A stretch of DNA of 8,762 nucleotides from the NCBI GenBank assembly GCA_030619215.1, contig JAUXBV010000102.1, positions 1 to 8,762 of the forward strand, read 5' to 3'. The notes under the pieces were generated by a model. The model worked only from the letters and a program-made list of their open reading frames with translations. It ran no database searches and was not told the origin of the DNA. The translations under genes and the position numbers were made by a program. Positions 7,288-8,762 of the stretch are shown one piece after another. Source of the DNA: Fibrobacterota bacterium. Its GTDB lineage: Bacteria > Fibrobacterota > Chitinivibrionia > Chitinivibrionales > JANQEN01. Within the stretch, counting starts at the first letter, position 1. Every line of letters starts with the position of its first letter.

Positions 7288-8682
7288 TTAACTGCTCCCC
7301 TCTTCCAGCTCATTAACCAGTTTCCTGAATTCATCACCCCTCTCCTCAAAACTTGAAAACATATCAAAACTTGAACATCCGGGAGAGAGTATAACGACAT
7401 CACCGCTGTTTACCATGCCTGATATTTCCTCAAGCGCCTCTTTTAATGATTCGACTTTCTTGATCTCAGCGATATCTTTCCATTCTTTCATAATCCTGCC
7501 TGCAGCCTCGCCTATCAACCGTACACTTTTAGCATTCTTTTTAACAGATTCATAAATAGAGGAAAAATCACACCCTTTATCTTTTCCTCCGGCAATGAGA
7601 TGCACATTTGAATCGAATGCATTAACGGCACATTCAACAGACTCTGCTGTGGTTGCCTTGGAATCGTTGTAATAGGTAACGCCATTTATTTCTCTTATAA
7701 ACTCCATGCGATGGGGCAGGCCCGCAAATTCAGTGAGGCCTTTTGTGATTGCTTCATTATCAATACCGACAATCTTAGCCATTGCTGTTGCTGCGCAGGC
7801 ATTACCGATATTATGTTTCCCCTTTATTTTCATTGAGCTGATATCAGCGATTCCTTCCACCTTTTTATCAAACCTGCCGTACAGGTGTGATCCGAAGCAC
7901 CATACACAGCTCGCGTCCTTAATGTTCATACCAAAAAAAACTATCCTTACCTTGCCGTTCATATTCTGCGCCCAGGTTACAAGATTTTCATCTTGAGCAT
8001 TAAGGACCATCGTGTCCTCTCCAGCCATATTTTGAATAATCGATTTCTTTGCGGAATAGTAATCATCTTCCGATTCATAGCGGTCAAGGTGATTCTTCAT
8101 CAGGTTTAAGACAACAGCAACCCGGGGCCTGAACAGCTCGATATTTTCCAGCTGAAAACTGCTGATCTCTGCTGCGATAAAACCCTTCTCAGATATTTTC
8201 GGAGCCTCCTGAATTATCGGTGTTCCGATGTTTCCCGCAACAGCATGCTCCTTTCCTGCCGCATCAAGAATTGAGCCGAGCAGCTCAACCGTGGTGCTCT
8301 TTCCAGTTGACCCTGTGACAGCCAGGAAAGGCGCTTTACTATGGCGATATCCAAGCTCTATTTCCGGCCAAACCGGTATCCGGGCTTCTCTTGCCTTATT
8401 GAGAATCCGTATATCAGAAGGTATACCGGGAGACAGGACAACCAACCCGCACTCAAGCACTTTCTCCGTATGGCCGTCCGCCTCGTGCGGTACATCAGCC
8501 ATCCCATTTGATGCGAGGATAAAATCAAGCTCATCCGAGGTGCATGACTCACTGATAAAGATTGAAATACCTTTTTCCAATAGAAATTTGGCAACAGCTA
8601 TGCCACTCCGTCCTGCACCCAATATGGCAACTTTTTCAGGAAGCCACTCTCTTGATTTCGTGTTTTCCATGCTGTTTACCAT
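7288..8682 (-). CDS. murD: UDP-N-acetylmuramoyl-L-alanine--D-glutamate ligase
   Basis: MurD is a cytoplasmic Mur ligase that uses ATP to add D-Glu to UDP-MurNAc-L-Ala. Numbering from the chosen ATG (464 residues), it has an N-terminal nucleotide-sugar fold with GAGRSG (22-27), the P-loop GSTGKSTT (124-131), the central-domain segment EISSFQLE (171-178), NLMKNHLDRY (193-202), GKHNIGNACAA (288-298), GLPHRME (321-327), NDSKATT (339-345) and GGKDKGCDF (365-373), followed by LSPGCSSFDMF (432-442) and FEERGDEF (445-452). These motifs separate it from MurC, MurE and MurF. Length is normal for the family. Start choice: a longer frame opens at TTG 8709 but lacks a ribosome site and runs through a T10 tract. 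ATG 8682 has CAGGG only 3 bases upstream, and ATG 8670 is also possible. The core fold begins just after either ATG. The gene follows the murF fragment and ends 3 bases before ftsW. In most homologues I recall the NLMKNHLDRY segment has Asp where Asn stands here. Confidence 0.96.
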   Translation of the reverse strand: MVNSMENTKSREWLPEKVAILGAGRSGIAVAKFLLEKGISIFISESCTSDELDFILASNGMADVPHEADGHTEKVLECGLVVLSPGIPSDIRILNKAREARIPVWPEIELGYRHSKAPFLAVTGSTGKSTTVELLGSILDAAGKEHAVAGNIGTPIIQEAPKISEKGFIAAEISSFQLENIELFRPRVAVVLNLMKNHLDRYESEDDYYSAKKSIIQNMAGEDTMVLNAQDENLVTWAQNMNGKVRIVFFGMNIKDASCVWCFGSHLYGRFDKKVEGIADISSMKIKGKHNIGNACAATAMAKIVGIDNEAITKGLTEFAGLPHRMEFIREINGVTYYNDSKATTAESVECAVNAFDSNVHLIAGGKDKGCDFSSIYESVKKNAKSVRLIGEAAGRIMKEWKDIAEIKKVESLKEALEEISGMVNSGDVVILSPGCSSFDMFSSFEERGDEFRKLVNELEEGSS

Positions 8683-8712
8683 TTTCCCTGTATCCAAAAA
8701 AAAAATCAATCA

Positions 8713-8762
8713 CTAAAACTTATTAAACACAACTTCAAGCCCCACACCTCTGGAGCCCTTTA
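8713..8762 (-). CDS. murF: MurF C-terminal fragment (UDP-MurNAc-tripeptide:D-Ala-D-Ala ligase), cut by the window edge
   Basis: Only the last 15 full codons and the TAG stop (8713-8715) lie in the window. They read KGSRGVGLEVVFNKF. The MurF family typically ends with a 'KGSR...E' motif (E. coli MurF has VKGSRS near its C-terminus), and the partial codon before the Lys (xTA) allows Val, Leu or Ile, as expected. MurF adds D-Ala-D-Ala to UDP-MurNAc-tripeptide in the cytoplasm, the last soluble step of precursor synthesis. The fragment is on the same strand as murD and ends 30 bases before the preferred murD ATG, which fits one operon. The assignment rests on a short motif plus context. A chance open frame is the alternative, but the motif match at exactly this place in a dcw cluster makes that unlikely. 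Confidence 0.65.
   Translation of the reverse strand, partial: KGSRGVGLEVVFNKF

Noticed and set aside
8228..8716. 162-codon plus-strand open frame opposite the murD N-terminus
   Set aside because: It is a shadow of murD; its stop falls in the intergenic region only by chance and it resembles no known protein.

Overview
The window is the downstream part of a bacterial dcw (division and cell wall) cluster. All genes lie on the minus strand, so transcription runs from high to low coordinates. In transcription order they are: the last codons of a probable murF, then murD, ftsW, murG, murC, ftsQ, ftsA and ftsZ, followed by about 150 bases of non-coding DNA. The genes are packed as one operon: murF ends about 30 bases before murD, murD/ftsW and murG/murC are 2-3 bases apart, ftsW/murG and murC/ftsQ overlap by 4 and 8 bases, and only ftsQ-ftsA (56 bases) and ftsA-ftsZ (18 bases) have real gaps. 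All seven complete genes look intact, with the expected catalytic or binding motifs.

The products form two linked modules. MurF, MurD, MurC, MurG and FtsW build and polymerise lipid II: MurC and MurD add L-Ala and D-Glu to UDP-MurNAc, MurF completes the pentapeptide, MurG adds GlcNAc to lipid I, and FtsW is the SEDS glycosyltransferase that polymerises septal glycan. FtsQ, FtsA and FtsZ form the division machinery: the FtsZ ring, its membrane anchor FtsA, and the bitopic assembly protein FtsQ. FtsA ends in an amphipathic helix and FtsZ ends in a canonical C-terminal peptide, so the FtsA-FtsZ tether is expected to work in the usual way.

The presence of FtsA, FtsQ with a POTRA domain, and this gene order suggests a diderm bacterium. 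Base composition looks to be roughly 45-50% GC by eye. The variations on the common order are that murF rather than mraY directly precedes murD, and that murB and ddl are missing between murC and ftsQ. The lineage cannot be fixed from the sequence alone. A member of the FCB group or a related uncultured phylum is a guess.

The non-coding end (1-152) holds two head-to-tail, imperfect copies of a CTCTGTGN-octamer repeat ending in GGCTAA. One copy stops a single base short of the ftsZ stop codon. This is the least explained part of the window. I found no CRISPR array, mobile-element gene, RNA gene, defence system or other unusual gene system, and the coding portion is conventional core machinery.
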